From Paenibacillus lentus (lineage in GTDB: Bacteria > Bacillota > Bacilli > Paenibacillales > Paenibacillaceae), in the NCBI RefSeq assembly GCF_003931855.1, contig NZ_CP034248.1:4712001-4776000 (forward strand): a stretch of DNA of 64,000 nucleotides, in the 5' to 3' direction. Below are positions 1 to 9,269 of the stretch, one piece after another. The position numbers were made by a program, and so were the translations under genes. Under the pieces are notes generated by a model that saw nothing but the letters and a program-made list of their open reading frames with translations, had not been told where the DNA came from and made no database searches. Numbering within the stretch: the stretch's first letter is position 1; the number at the start of each line of letters is the position of its first letter.

Positions 1-172
1 CTCTTTACGCTTAACGTACACAATTATACAATACATCCTATTACTTGAATATTTGATAGCTCATAGCCATAATTAGAGAAAATGATTATTGCGTTATGAG
101 ATGATTATTGTTATTATTCATCCACATGCGGTTACGCTGATTACTTCTACACAAGCAGAGGTGCTGAGTTCT

Positions 173-2521
173 GTGAGACCATTAAGTTTCTTGAGTAAAC
201 TGACTATTTTCGCCTTTGTGATTGGTACGCTTCCCGTCGTGTTTATCGGTTCATTCTCATATTTGACATCTTCCAATGAAATCCAAAAAAATGTGAACAA
301 AAGTAAAATGGAGCTTATCCTGCAAATCAACTCCAATGTAGAGCATAAATTAACAACAGTCAATCAAACTTTAAACCAAGTTGTCAACTCAAGTGTATTA
401 AAAAGAGCACTGGACAATCCGTTAAATGAGAGCGATTTCATTTTGTATAACGATTTAAGAAACGAAATCCGCAACATGCAATCTTTTGATACGAAGCTGG
501 AGGACGTCGTTTTGTTAAACCAGAGAAAGAACTGGATGATCAAAAATTCCGGATTATATCGCCTGGATCAATATAAAAATTATGAGCAGCTTACGAATTT
601 GATCAACACTTCGGATAATACATCCTGGGTACTAACCCCCTCCGCCTGGTTCTATAGTGAGGAGAGCTCGAACGTCACCGATTGCGATTACAGCATAAGC
701 CTGATCAAGAGGCTTCCTACTTCCAAGCTGCATAAGTACGGACTGGCCATGGCGAACATACCGGCTTGCAGCCTAAACGATTTCATCAATTCGGAAATAG
801 AGCCTTTCGACAGCATTATGATTCTTGATGAGCATCACCGAATCCTGCTTCATCCGGATAGTTCGATGATTGGCAAGCCAGTTTATGAAAGCGGATTCTC
901 TGATGCTTCGACAATTTCTGATTCTCCCACACCTTCAGGACAATTCAAGACGCTCATCGATAAAAAGGATTATGCGGTTACCTATTTGAAATCGCCAATG
1001 AACGGCTGGGTTTATTTATCGGTGACATCCATCGAGAGCATGACCAAGGAATCGAATAAAATTGGTACATACACATTATACGTCTGTTTACTTATGCTGC
1101 TGCTGTCCATTTTGACAGCATGGATCGGTTCGCGCCGCATGTACTCGCCGATTGAAAGATTGCTCAACCAGATGGGACAACGTAAAGCAGATATCAAATC
1201 CAAGCATTCCAATGAATTTCAACTAATTGGCGAGCATGTCCAGCATCTCTTCCAATCGAAATCCCAGCTTGAGAAGGAAGTCCGCCAGCATATTCAACAG
1301 GTGCGTACTTTTTTTCTGATCAAGGCGTTCAATGGGCACCTCAAAAAAAGAGAGTTCATCGAGGAGCTTGAGCAATTTGGTTATCTCACTCAAGTCGAAG
1401 AGTGGCGAACGATGGCTGTACTGACGCTGTCTATTGATTTCTGCGACGATTCTGACTATGAGAAGAAGGATCTGAACCTGTTATTATTTGCCGCCCATAA
1501 TATGATTGAGGAGCTGGTCTCCCCTGAGCAGCGGCTTGCCCCGGTCATAATTGATCAAACGGTCGTTACACTGATCGGCAGTACGGATGCGGATGAGGTG
1601 TCTTTTCACAAAACGCTCTATTCGCTAACGGAAAATCTTCAACAGGAAATCAACAATTACTTGAAGCTGCAGGTCAGCATCGGTCTTAGCCTGTCCTTCC
1701 AATCCGTGCATAGAATATCAACCGCCTATCGGGAAAGCCTCGAAGCATTGAAGCATCGGATCAAGCTCGGCAAAGGCGTAATTATTCAGTATGAGAACAT
1801 TAACTCGGGTAAACATTATTTGAATTTAAACTATCCGACGCATAAGGAAAATGATTTGATGGACGCGATTAAGCTGGCCGAAACCGATAAAGCGAAAGAG
1901 CTTGTTCACCAATTGTTCAAGTCTATCTTTGCGCTGGAGCTTACTCCGCAGGAATATCAGATTCCCTTGACCCGTTTGCTAAATAATTTGCTAATTATGA
2001 TGCAGGAGTCAGGAATTAGCCTAAACCAGATTTATCATGCGAACGGCTCTTTGTTTGAAGAGATGCTTGATCTGCATACGGTTACAGAGATCGAGGATTG
2101 GTTCTGGAGCGTCGTCATCCACCCGATGATCAAAATATTTAACAGCAGGCAAAATGCCCAATATCACAATATTTCCGAAAAGATTATCGACCTGGTGCAG
2201 AACTATTACGATACGGATCTTACGTTGGAAGAGTGCGCTTCAAGACTTCATTACAACGCCAACTATATCAGCAGCATTTTCCGTAAAGAAACACAATATA
2301 ACTTTAGTGAATATTTGACGATGTATCGGTTCAAAATGGCAAAAAGATGGCTGGAAGAGACAGATATGCCGGTCAAGGATATTGCCGCCAAGCTAAGATA
2401 TAACAATTCACAGAACTTTATCAGATCATTCCGTAAGCAAGAAGGAATGACACCAGGCCAATATCGCGAATGCCATACCGTGTCCAAAAAGCCGAGTTCA
2501 GGATTCGACGAAACAATGTAG
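173..2521 (+). CDS. Membrane-bound AraC-family regulator (YesN/YtdP-like)
   Basis: A one-component sensor-regulator. A membrane helix near residues 10-30 is followed by a roughly 270-residue extracytoplasmic region and a second helix (LYVCLLMLLLSILTAWIG). A cytoplasmic linker follows, and a C-terminal double helix-turn-helix AraC domain that includes LEECASRLHYNANYISSIF. Such proteins in Paenibacillus usually sense sugars outside the cell and activate adjacent carbohydrate genes; the target here is inferred to be the uronate operon downstream. The open frame runs back to 89, but a GTG at 173 preceded by GAGGTG (158-163, 9-nt spacing) places the first helix correctly at the N terminus. The protein would be 782 residues. 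Confidence 0.85.
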   Translation: MRPLSFLSKLTIFAFVIGTLPVVFIGSFSYLTSSNEIQKNVNKSKMELILQINSNVEHKLTTVNQTLNQVVNSSVLKRALDNPLNESDFILYNDLRNEIRNMQSFDTKLEDVVLLNQRKNWMIKNSGLYRLDQYKNYEQLTNLINTSDNTSWVLTPSAWFYSEESSNVTDCDYSISLIKRLPTSKLHKYGLAMANIPACSLNDFINSEIEPFDSIMILDEHHRILLHPDSSMIGKPVYESGFSDASTISDSPTPSGQFKTLIDKKDYAVTYLKSPMNGWVYLSVTSIESMTKESNKIGTYTLYVCLLMLLLSILTAWIGSRRMYSPIERLLNQMGQRKADIKSKHSNEFQLIGEHVQHLFQSKSQLEKEVRQHIQQVRTFFLIKAFNGHLKKREFIEELEQFGYLTQVEEWRTMAVLTLSIDFCDDSDYEKKDLNLLLFAAHNMIEELVSPEQRLAPVIIDQTVVTLIGSTDADEVSFHKTLYSLTENLQQEINNYLKLQVSIGLSLSFQSVHRISTAYRESLEALKHRIKLGKGVIIQYENINSGKHYLNLNYPTHKENDLMDAIKLAETDKAKELVHQLFKSIFALELTPQEYQIPLTRLLNNLLIMMQESGISLNQIYHANGSLFEEMLDLHTVTEIEDWFWSVVIHPMIKIFNSRQNAQYHNISEKIIDLVQNYYDTDLTLEECASRLHYNANYISSIFRKETQYNFSEYLTMYRFKMAKRWLEETDMPVKDIAAKLRYNNSQNFIRSFRKQEGMTPGQYRECHTVSKKPSSGFDETM

Positions 2522-2532
2522 ACGTATTTTTC

Positions 2533-2543
2533 ACGTGTGCATT
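2533..2543 (+). promoter_or_regulatory. Putative operator half, shared 11-mer
   Basis: ACGTGTGCATT occurs here, ahead of the LacI-type gene, and again at 3705-3715 ahead of uxaB. Two copies flanking the regulator suggest its binding site. This is inference from position and identity only. Confidence 0.4.
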
Positions 2544-2582
2544 CCATAAAATGCTTGATTTATCTGGTATAAGGATATACAA

Positions 2583-2596
2583 TGAAATCGTTAACA
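2583..2596 (+). promoter_or_regulatory. cre-like CcpA site
   Basis: TGAAATCGTTAACA fits the CcpA consensus TGWAANCGNTNWCA at all 14 positions. It lies 30 bp before the LacI-type gene, so catabolite control of the uronate locus is likely. Confidence 0.6.
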
Positions 2597-2625
2597 ATTA
2601 CTAAGTTTCTAAATAGTGAGGTTCT

Positions 2626-3621
2626 ATGATAACGATTAAAGATATTGCAAAAGTCGCTGGCGTATCCCATACAACGGTTTCCCGGGCGCTCAACGGCAAC
2701 CCGCTGATCAAGAAGGAGACTCGGGATCGCATTGAGAGAATCGCCGCGGAACTCAATTATGTACCGAATTACAACGCCAAGAGCCTGGTGATGAAGAAGT
2801 CCTATACGATCGGCTTATTCTTCTCCAGCATCGACCAAGGAACCTCAGCCAGTTTTCTCGTGGAGGTCATCAAAGGAATAAACCATGTGCTCGATGAAAA
2901 CTACAACCTATCCGTAAATGGGATTGACAGCATTCACAATCTGGATAATATCATCCCCCAACGATTTGACGGCATTCTGGTGATGAGCCAAAGCGATGCA
3001 GACAATGCTTTTATTTATCACGTGAAAAAGATGGGGATTCCTTTGGTCGTTCTGAATCGTCAATTGGAAGACCCAAGTATTATGAACGTCATTGCGAATG
3101 ATCGCGAAGGGGTTAAAGAAGCTATTGATCATGCGATTTCTCAAGGTCACCGCAAACTTGCCATGATTGAAGGCAAGACGGGCTTCAAATCCTCCACCGA
3201 GCGTAAACAAGGCTTCCTGGACAGCATGCTGGGACATGGACTGCCGCTGATATCGGATTATTTCGTTACCGGTGATTACAGCATCGAGAGCGGCTATACG
3301 GCGATGTCTCAATTGCTAGCTTTGCCTGAACCGCCTACTCTCGTGTTTTGCGGCAACGATGATATGGCCATCGGTGCGATGAATGCTTGTTTTGCTGAGT
3401 CTGTGACTATCCCTGATAAGTTGTCCCTTATCGGATTCGATGATATCGTCTTTGCCCGCTATACGAATCCTGCATTAACGACCGTTCGCAGACCCATTTC
3501 AGATATTAGCGAGCTTGGAACCCAAAAACTGATCGAACTGATGCAGCATCCAGATCGCAAGCCAGAGCAATTATTCGTCAAGACGACCTTAATGGTTCGT
3601 CAAACCGTAGCCAAAATTTAA
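2626..3621 (+). CDS. LacI-family transcriptional regulator of uronate genes
   Basis: Full-length LacI/GalR protein of 331 residues. The N-terminal helix-turn-helix (ITIKDIAKVAGVSHTTVSRA) and hinge (residues 1-60) are followed by a periplasmic-binding-like effector domain ending in FVKTTLMVRQTV. The gene sits between a membrane regulator and uxaB, with a weak TGAGGT ribosome site before ATG. A hairpin terminator follows it, so it is transcribed apart from uxaB. By context it probably represses the galacturonate operon and responds to a uronate intermediate. The shared ACGTGTGCATT motif upstream of both this gene and uxaB is a candidate operator. Confidence 0.88.
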   Translation: MITIKDIAKVAGVSHTTVSRALNGNPLIKKETRDRIERIAAELNYVPNYNAKSLVMKKSYTIGLFFSSIDQGTSASFLVEVIKGINHVLDENYNLSVNGIDSIHNLDNIIPQRFDGILVMSQSDADNAFIYHVKKMGIPLVVLNRQLEDPSIMNVIANDREGVKEAIDHAISQGHRKLAMIEGKTGFKSSTERKQGFLDSMLGHGLPLISDYFVTGDYSIESGYTAMSQLLALPEPPTLVFCGNDDMAIGAMNACFAESVTIPDKLSLIGFDDIVFARYTNPALTTVRRPISDISELGTQKLIELMQHPDRKPEQLFVKTTLMVRQTVAKI

Positions 3622-3663
3622 ACTTATCATTCATTCTAGCGGCGTGAGGTAACACATATCTAT

Positions 3664-3692
3664 TTAAAAAAAAGAGATTTCTCTTTTTTTAA
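3664..3692 (+). terminator. Rho-independent terminator after lacI-type gene
   Basis: An AT-rich stem pairs AAAAAAAGAGA with TCTCTTTTTTT across a two-base loop. It could act in both directions and separates the regulator from uxaB. Confidence 0.65.
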
Positions 3693-3701
3693 ATAAAATT
3701 G

Positions 3702-3725
3702 TTAACGTGTGCATTATGACGTTAA
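3702..3725 (+). promoter_or_regulatory. Inverted repeat before uxaB, putative operator
   Basis: TTAACG and CGTTAA arms enclose the GTGTGCATT motif shared with the regulator's own upstream region. It lies 28 bp before the uxaB start codon, so it is well placed as an operator. Confidence 0.45.
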
Positions 3726-3752
3726 TCACAAAAAAGGAGACTGCGATTCATT

Positions 3753-5165
3753 ATGACACAACAACAACTTTCCAGAGCAACTTTTCCTGACTTACCCGTC
3801 TACCCCGAAAAAATGATTCAGTTCGGCGAAGGCAACTTTATGCGCGCATTCGTGGATTGGCAGCTGCAGCAAATGAATAATAAAGGACTGTTCCAGGGTA
3901 GCGCTGTCCTGGTGCAGCCGATCGAGCAAGGCCTCGGCGACATGTTAGCCAAGCAGGATTACCTTTATACCGTACTGTTAAACGGCATTATGCAGCAGCA
4001 AACCGTAAATGACCATGAGATTATTACCAGCGTGAGCCGTGTCATTAATCCTTATTCCGATTACGAAGGCTATCTCGCATTAGCCGAAAACGATGAGCTA
4101 GAATTCATCACATCCAACACTACGGAAGCCGGGATCGCCTATCGTCCTGAAGACCGGCTTGCCGACGCTCCGCCAAAGAGCTTCCCTGGTAAATTGACGG
4201 CGCTCCTCCACAGACGTTTTCAGTTAGGCAAAAAGGGATTCACCATCATCCCTTGCGAACTGATCGACCGCAACGGCGAGAAACTGAAAGAAGTCGTGCT
4301 GCAATACGCGAATGATTGGCTGCTCGGTGAAGCTTTCGTTCAGTGGCTGGAGCAAGAGAATACCTTCTGCTGCAGCTTGGTTGACCGCATCGTGCCGGGC
4401 TACCCGCGCGACAAAGCACAAGCTCTGGCAGAGGAACTGGGCTATCAGGATAATTTGATGGTTACGGCAGAGCCTTTCCTCTTCTGGGTCATTGAAGGGC
4501 CCGCATCCCTGTCTGATCGTCTGCCGCTCGCCAAAGCGGGATTGAACGTCGTTGTCACGGAGGATATGACACCTTACCGGGAGCGCAAGGTTCATCTGTT
4601 GAATGGTCCGCATACCGCGATGGTGCCTCTAGCCCTGCTAGCTGGATTAGAAACCGTTGAAGACGTCATGAACGATGCTACTTACTCCGTATTCGTAAAG
4701 AAATTGATCGAAGAAGAGTTAATTCCTATGCTCGATCTGCCTAGAGAAGAATTGCAATCCTATGCGGAAGCTGTCCAGGAACGCTTTAAAAATCCGTTTA
4801 TCCGTCATGAACTGACTTCGATTTCTTTAAACAGTATTTCTAAATTCAAAACGAGATTATTGCCTGTTTTGCTTCGTTACCAGCGGGAAAAGGGAGTTCT
4901 CCCTAAGCTTACTACCCTTGCCTTTGCTGCTCTACTGCTCAGCTATCGCGGGGACAAAATCGAGCGCCAGGACGGCGCAGAAGTCATTACTGTATTTGAT
5001 GAGGCCTGGAGCCGTCCAGACGAGTTCGTGGGAGTGATTCTGAAGGATGCGAGCTTATGGGGCGAAGATTTGACCCATGTTCCGAATCTTGTGCAAGCCA
5101 TCGAAGGTTATTTACATCAGCTAGAGGCATCTGGCAGCCGCGCTGCTCTACAACAATTGATTTAG
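3753..5165 (+). CDS. uxaB: Tagaturonate reductase (altronate oxidoreductase)
   Basis: 470 residues, the usual length for the mannitol-dehydrogenase family. The N-terminal Rossmann part starts with IQFGEGNFMRAFVDW. The C-terminal helical domain carries KVHLLNGPHTAM, matching the family's conserved Lys and His-containing motif. It reduces D-tagaturonate to D-altronate with NADH in the galacturonate pathway, in the cytoplasm. AAAGGAG lies about 12 nt before ATG. The next gene, uxaA, follows with its ribosome site overlapping this stop codon. The order uxaB-uxaA-uxaC supports tagaturonate over fructuronate (UxuB) as substrate. Confidence 0.92.
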   Translation: MTQQQLSRATFPDLPVYPEKMIQFGEGNFMRAFVDWQLQQMNNKGLFQGSAVLVQPIEQGLGDMLAKQDYLYTVLLNGIMQQQTVNDHEIITSVSRVINPYSDYEGYLALAENDELEFITSNTTEAGIAYRPEDRLADAPPKSFPGKLTALLHRRFQLGKKGFTIIPCELIDRNGEKLKEVVLQYANDWLLGEAFVQWLEQENTFCCSLVDRIVPGYPRDKAQALAEELGYQDNLMVTAEPFLFWVIEGPASLSDRLPLAKAGLNVVVTEDMTPYRERKVHLLNGPHTAMVPLALLAGLETVEDVMNDATYSVFVKKLIEEELIPMLDLPREELQSYAEAVQERFKNPFIRHELTSISLNSISKFKTRLLPVLLRYQREKGVLPKLTTLAFAALLLSYRGDKIERQDGAEVITVFDEAWSRPDEFVGVILKDASLWGEDLTHVPNLVQAIEGYLHQLEASGSRAALQQLI

Positions 5166-5173
5166 GAGAGATG

Positions 5174-6667
5174 ATGAGTATGCAAAGATTAACGAAGATG
5201 AATCCCCGCGATACTGTAGCCGTAGCCTTAAGGCCGATTAACGCAGGGGAAGAGCTGAATTTCGACAATCAGGTTCTAAAAGCGCTCGAGGATATTCCCC
5301 AAGGCCATAAAATTGCCTTAATCCATTTCGAGCCTAACGACGTAGTAACCAAGTACGGCTACCCTATTGGACACGCCACCTCCGCCATTCAGCGCGGTGG
5401 ATGGGTGCATACACATAATTTGGCGACGAACCTGGAGGGCGAAGAGAAATATGAATATGTTCCCGACCTCCACCCGGTAACATACCCTAAGCGCGATCTG
5501 ACCTTCCAAGGTTATCGCCGCAAAAACGGAAAAGTCGGCATCCGGAACGATCTTTTCATCGTTCCTACGGTAGGATGCGTCAATGGAGTCGCCGAGCTCA
5601 TGATTAAAGAATTCAAAGCGATCCATCCTGATCTTGGTAGCTTTGATAATATTACCGTGCTGAAGCATCCCTACGGCTGTTCACAGCTCGGGGACGATCA
5701 CCGCATGACGCGCAGTATTCTGATGGATGCAGTCAATCATCCGAACGCCGGTGGCGTACTTGTCTTCGGCTTAGGCTGTGAGAACAATATCGTTGCTGAA
5801 TTCCGCAGCATGCTGGGCGACCACGACGAAGAGCGCGTGAAGTTTCTCGTGGCGCAGGAAGTCGGAAACGAAGTCGAAGCTGGATTGGCCTTGCTGGAAG
5901 AGCTCTATGTCGCAGCACAAAATGATCGACGGGAACCCATTCCGATCAGCGAGCTGAACGTAGGCCTGAAATGCGGGGGATCCGACGGTTTCTCTGGAAT
6001 TACCGCGAACCCGCTGTTGGGAGCCTTCTCTGACTTCTTAATCTCCCAGGGTGGAACCTCCGTACTAACGGAAGTTCCCGAAATGTTCGGCGCGGAGAAA
6101 ATGCTTATGGCCCGTGCGGAAAACGAAAAGGTATTCGAGGATATCGTACACTTGATCAACGACTTCAAGCAGTACTTCCTATCTCACGGGGAATCGGTCT
6201 ATGAGAATCCTTCCCCGGGCAACAAAGCTGGCGGCATCAGCACACTGGAGGATAAATCGCTTGGCTGTACCCAAAAGGCCGGAACCGCTGCGGTCGTCGA
6301 TGTATTGCAGTACGGTGAGAAGCTGCGCAAAAAAGGGCTTAGCCTTCTACAAGCACCGGGCAATGACCTAGTCGCCTCCTCGGCTCTCGCCGCTTCCGAC
6401 TGCCATTTAGTTCTGTTTACGACAGGCCGTGGAACACCGTTCGGCAGCTTCGTACCAACAGTTAAGATTGCAACAAACAATGATATATATAACAACAAAA
6501 AGCATTGGATGGATTTCAATGCCGGCCCTCTACTCGATACGCCGATGGATCAGGTTCTTGAGGAATTCATTGATTATGTAATTTCTGTAGCGAGCGGCCA
6601 GCAAACTCGCAATGAGCAAAATGAAGTTCGCGAGCTGGCTATTTTCAAGACCGGAGTTACGCTGTAA
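5174..6667 (+). CDS. uxaA: Altronate dehydratase
   Basis: About 497 residues. An N-terminal SAF domain (to about residue 90) precedes the D-galactarate dehydratase/altronate hydrolase core with GCSQLGDDH and GLKCGGSDGFSGITANP. It dehydrates D-altronate to 2-keto-3-deoxygluconate using a metal centre. The frame is open back to 5057, but that part overlaps uxaB. AGGAG at 5164-5168 overlaps the uxaB stop and favours ATG 5174, with ATG 5171 and 5180 as alternatives. Translational coupling to uxaB is likely. KDG kinase and aldolase are not in the window. Confidence 0.92.
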   Translation: MSMQRLTKMNPRDTVAVALRPINAGEELNFDNQVLKALEDIPQGHKIALIHFEPNDVVTKYGYPIGHATSAIQRGGWVHTHNLATNLEGEEKYEYVPDLHPVTYPKRDLTFQGYRRKNGKVGIRNDLFIVPTVGCVNGVAELMIKEFKAIHPDLGSFDNITVLKHPYGCSQLGDDHRMTRSILMDAVNHPNAGGVLVFGLGCENNIVAEFRSMLGDHDEERVKFLVAQEVGNEVEAGLALLEELYVAAQNDRREPIPISELNVGLKCGGSDGFSGITANPLLGAFSDFLISQGGTSVLTEVPEMFGAEKMLMARAENEKVFEDIVHLINDFKQYFLSHGESVYENPSPGNKAGGISTLEDKSLGCTQKAGTAAVVDVLQYGEKLRKKGLSLLQAPGNDLVASSALAASDCHLVLFTTGRGTPFGSFVPTVKIATNNDIYNNKKHWMDFNAGPLLDTPMDQVLEEFIDYVISVASGQQTRNEQNEVRELAIFKTGVTL

Positions 6668-6715
6668 AAATGGACTTATAGGATATCTCGAATAACCATA
6701 AAGGAGCCAAACGGT

Positions 6716-8116
6716 ATGTTTCTAAACGACAACTTTCTGTTAACGACGGATATGGCCGAGTCGCTGTTCCATGATTATGCCGACAATATGCCCATCATCG
6801 ATTATCATTGCCACCTCGATCCAAAGGAAATCTACGAAAATAAAAATTTTAAAAATATTACCGAAGCGTGGTTGTATGGGGATCACTACAAATGGCGTTT
6901 GATGCGTGCAAACGGCGTACCGGAATCCCACATCACAGGCGATGCATCCGACTACGACAAATTTCTGGCCTGGGCAAGAACGGTGCCTAAAACGATCGGC
7001 AACCCGCTGTTCAGTTGGACTCACTTAGAGCTTCGCCGTTTCTTTGGCATCGATGAGCTGTTGAATGAAGAGTCTGCACCGCGTATATGGGAAAAAGCGA
7101 ACGAAAAGCTAGCTTCTCCGGAATTCCGACGCCGCAGCCTCATCAAAAAATCCAAGGTAAAGATCATTTGTACGACTGACGATCCCGTCGACTCCCTAGA
7201 ATATCATCAGGCACTGCTTAAAGAAGAACAAGACTTTCAAGTGTTTCCGACATTCCGCCCAGACAAGGCGCTTAACATTGACGCTCCTAGCTTTAAGGAT
7301 TGGATTGGACGATTACAGCAGGCCGCTGGCAGTTCGGTAACCTCGTATGCGGAGCTTGTAGCTGCGCTGAAGAATCGAGTGCTGTTCTTCCATGAGCATG
7401 GCTGCCGCCTGTCGGATCATGCCCTTGATATGCTTCGTTACCAAGCCGGGGAGGCAAGTGCAGTAGAACGGATTTTTGCTAAAAGACTGGCTGGGGACGA
7501 TCTTTCGCAGGAAGAAGTAACGATTTACCGTACGGAGCTACTATCCGCATTGATCGGTATGTATCATGAGATGGATTGGACGATGCAGCTTCACATTCAC
7601 GCCTACAGAAACAACAATACGCCAATGTTCAACAAGCTAGGGCCAGATACCGGTTATGACGGGATTAACGACCTGTCGCTAACAGAATCGCTCTCACAAT
7701 TGCTGGATCGCGCGGAAAGCACCCAGGGATTGCCAAAGACGATCCTGTATTCCTTGAATCCGAACGACTACCCCGCCATCCTGGCTCTGATGGGCTGCTA
7801 TCAGAAAGATACCCCAGGCAAGCTGCAGTTGGGATCAGGCTGGTGGTATAACGATACTCGGAGCGGAATGCGCCATCAACTGACGATGTTTGCTGACAAC
7901 AGCGTACTGGCCAACTTCGTTGGAATGCTTACGGATTCGCGAAGCTTCCTCTCGTATACGCGCCACGAGTATTTCCGCCGCGTCTTGTGCGAATTGATCG
8001 GCGAATGGGTAGAGCGCGGTGAAGCTCCGAATGACGCTATGCTGCTCGGGAAACTGGTCGAAGACATTTCCTATAACAATGCAGCAAACTACTTTGGCTT
8101 TAGTACTGGCCAGTAA
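6716..8116 (+). CDS. uxaC: Glucuronate/galacturonate isomerase
   Basis: 466 residues, the full family length. DYHCHLDPKEI near the N terminus is the metal-binding amidohydrolase-like motif, and GSGWWYNDTRSGMRHQLT near the C terminus is characteristic of UxaC. It converts D-galacturonate to D-tagaturonate (or glucuronate to fructuronate), the first step of the pathway completed by the two preceding genes. AAAGGAG precedes ATG. It lies 48 bp after uxaA in the same operon. Confidence 0.93.
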   Translation: MFLNDNFLLTTDMAESLFHDYADNMPIIDYHCHLDPKEIYENKNFKNITEAWLYGDHYKWRLMRANGVPESHITGDASDYDKFLAWARTVPKTIGNPLFSWTHLELRRFFGIDELLNEESAPRIWEKANEKLASPEFRRRSLIKKSKVKIICTTDDPVDSLEYHQALLKEEQDFQVFPTFRPDKALNIDAPSFKDWIGRLQQAAGSSVTSYAELVAALKNRVLFFHEHGCRLSDHALDMLRYQAGEASAVERIFAKRLAGDDLSQEEVTIYRTELLSALIGMYHEMDWTMQLHIHAYRNNNTPMFNKLGPDTGYDGINDLSLTESLSQLLDRAESTQGLPKTILYSLNPNDYPAILALMGCYQKDTPGKLQLGSGWWYNDTRSGMRHQLTMFADNSVLANFVGMLTDSRSFLSYTRHEYFRRVLCELIGEWVERGEAPNDAMLLGKLVEDISYNNAANYFGFSTGQ

Positions 8117-8130
8117 GGGAGACAGCGCTC

Positions 8131-8565
8131 ATGTTACTAGTTTGTGAGAACAACGAGCAGCTGACGAAAGAGGAAGGAAGGTTTCCTGCGGAAACCTCCC
8201 TCCTCTTTCTCTATCCTGTCATCTCACTGCATTCACCCCATAATCATAAAGGAAGCCGCGATCATTTTCTAGGAGCCAATCCTGATACGAAAGTGGTGGA
8301 TGCCTGGTCATCTGATCAACAGGTTACTGCCGATACTCCGCCGACCTTTATTTGGACGACCGCCGATGATTCCGTAGTGCCTGTAGAGAATAGTCTGCTA
8401 TTTGCAGCCGCCCTATCCCGTAACAAAATCCCATTTGAACTGCATGTGTTCGAAGAGGGACGTCACGGGCTCGGCCTCTCTGACGACCACGCACACGTCA
8501 GGCAGTGGCTAACGCTCGCCGAAAGTTGGCTAACCCAACATCACTACGTAAAGAAGGGATCTTGA
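8131..8565 (+). pseudogene. Truncated alpha/beta-hydrolase (acetylesterase-like) remnant
   Basis: 144 residues matching only the C-terminal part of BD-FAE/acetylxylan-esterase-like hydrolases. Visible are LYPVIS, GSRDHFLGANP, TPPTFIWTTADDSVVPVENS with the acid Asp, and FEEGRHGLGL with the catalytic His. The oxyanion-loop and GxSxG nucleophile half is absent. The first 25 or so residues look unrelated, so a deletion joined a new start to the middle of the old gene. It keeps a GGGAG ribosome site and overlaps the next gene by 1 bp (TGATG), so it may persist for translational coupling. No hydrolase activity is expected. Confidence 0.75.
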
Positions 8566-9269
8566 TGTCAATGAGCCATAATTTGTTTATTGCCGGGGAT
8601 TCCACAGCAGCACTTAAAGGAGCCGCTGAGAAACCGATGACAGGCTGGGGCGAATATTTGCAGGATTATTTTCAGTCATCTATCCACGTAGACAACCGAG
8701 CGATTAATGGACGCAGCACGAAATCATTCCTTGCAGAAGGACGGCTGACTGCCATTGAACAGGATTTTCGCATAGGCGACTATCTGTTCATCCAGTTCGG
8801 ACACAATGACGGAAAAGTGGAAAATCCGAACCGCTATGCCGCTCCCAAGCAGGAGTATCGCCAGAACTTGAAGCGCTTCATTGATTCTGCCCGCGAGCGC
8901 GGCGGATATCCCGTGCTGCTAACTTCGGTGAGCCGCCGTCGTTTCCTGGAAGACAGCTCGCTTGATCCTCTTGCGGTAGGGGAATATCCTGCAGCGATGA
9001 GGGAGGTCGCCGCCGAGACGCGCACACCGCTGCTTGATATTTTTACAGCCTCGCAGCAGCTTTACCAATCATTCGGTGCCGACAAATCAAAGCGACTATT
9101 CATGCATTTGCCAGAGAAGGCCCATCCGAATTACCCGGCCGGTATCACCGACGACACTCATTTCTCAGACGAAGGAGCACGGCAGATCGCCAAGCTTGTA
9201 GTACTAGCCCTCCAGCATTCCGCTGAACTATCTGCTCTAAAGCAGCATTTAAAAGGAGAGATCATATGA
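8565..9269 (+). CDS. SGNH hydrolase, rhamnogalacturonan acetylesterase-like
   Basis: 234 residues, without a signal peptide. The nucleophile block is IAGDSTAALKG (Ser13), block III is QFGHND, and the catalytic Asp/His pair lies in DDTHFSDEG. This is the pattern of YesT/RhgT-type esterases that remove acetyl groups from rhamnogalacturonan fragments. Because it is cytoplasmic, it probably acts on imported oligomers. The start is ATG 8565, with AAGGGAT upstream and a 1-bp overlap with the esterase remnant. Its stop overlaps the next gene by 4 bp. The pectin context supports the assignment. Confidence 0.85.
   Translation: MSMSHNLFIAGDSTAALKGAAEKPMTGWGEYLQDYFQSSIHVDNRAINGRSTKSFLAEGRLTAIEQDFRIGDYLFIQFGHNDGKVENPNRYAAPKQEYRQNLKRFIDSARERGGYPVLLTSVSRRRFLEDSSLDPLAVGEYPAAMREVAAETRTPLLDIFTASQQLYQSFGADKSKRLFMHLPEKAHPNYPAGITDDTHFSDEGARQIAKLVVLALQHSAELSALKQHLKGEII

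Noticed and set aside
5057..5173. N-terminal extension of uxaA inside uxaB
   Set aside because: Overlaps conserved uxaB codons; the ribosome site at 5164-5168 sets the later start.
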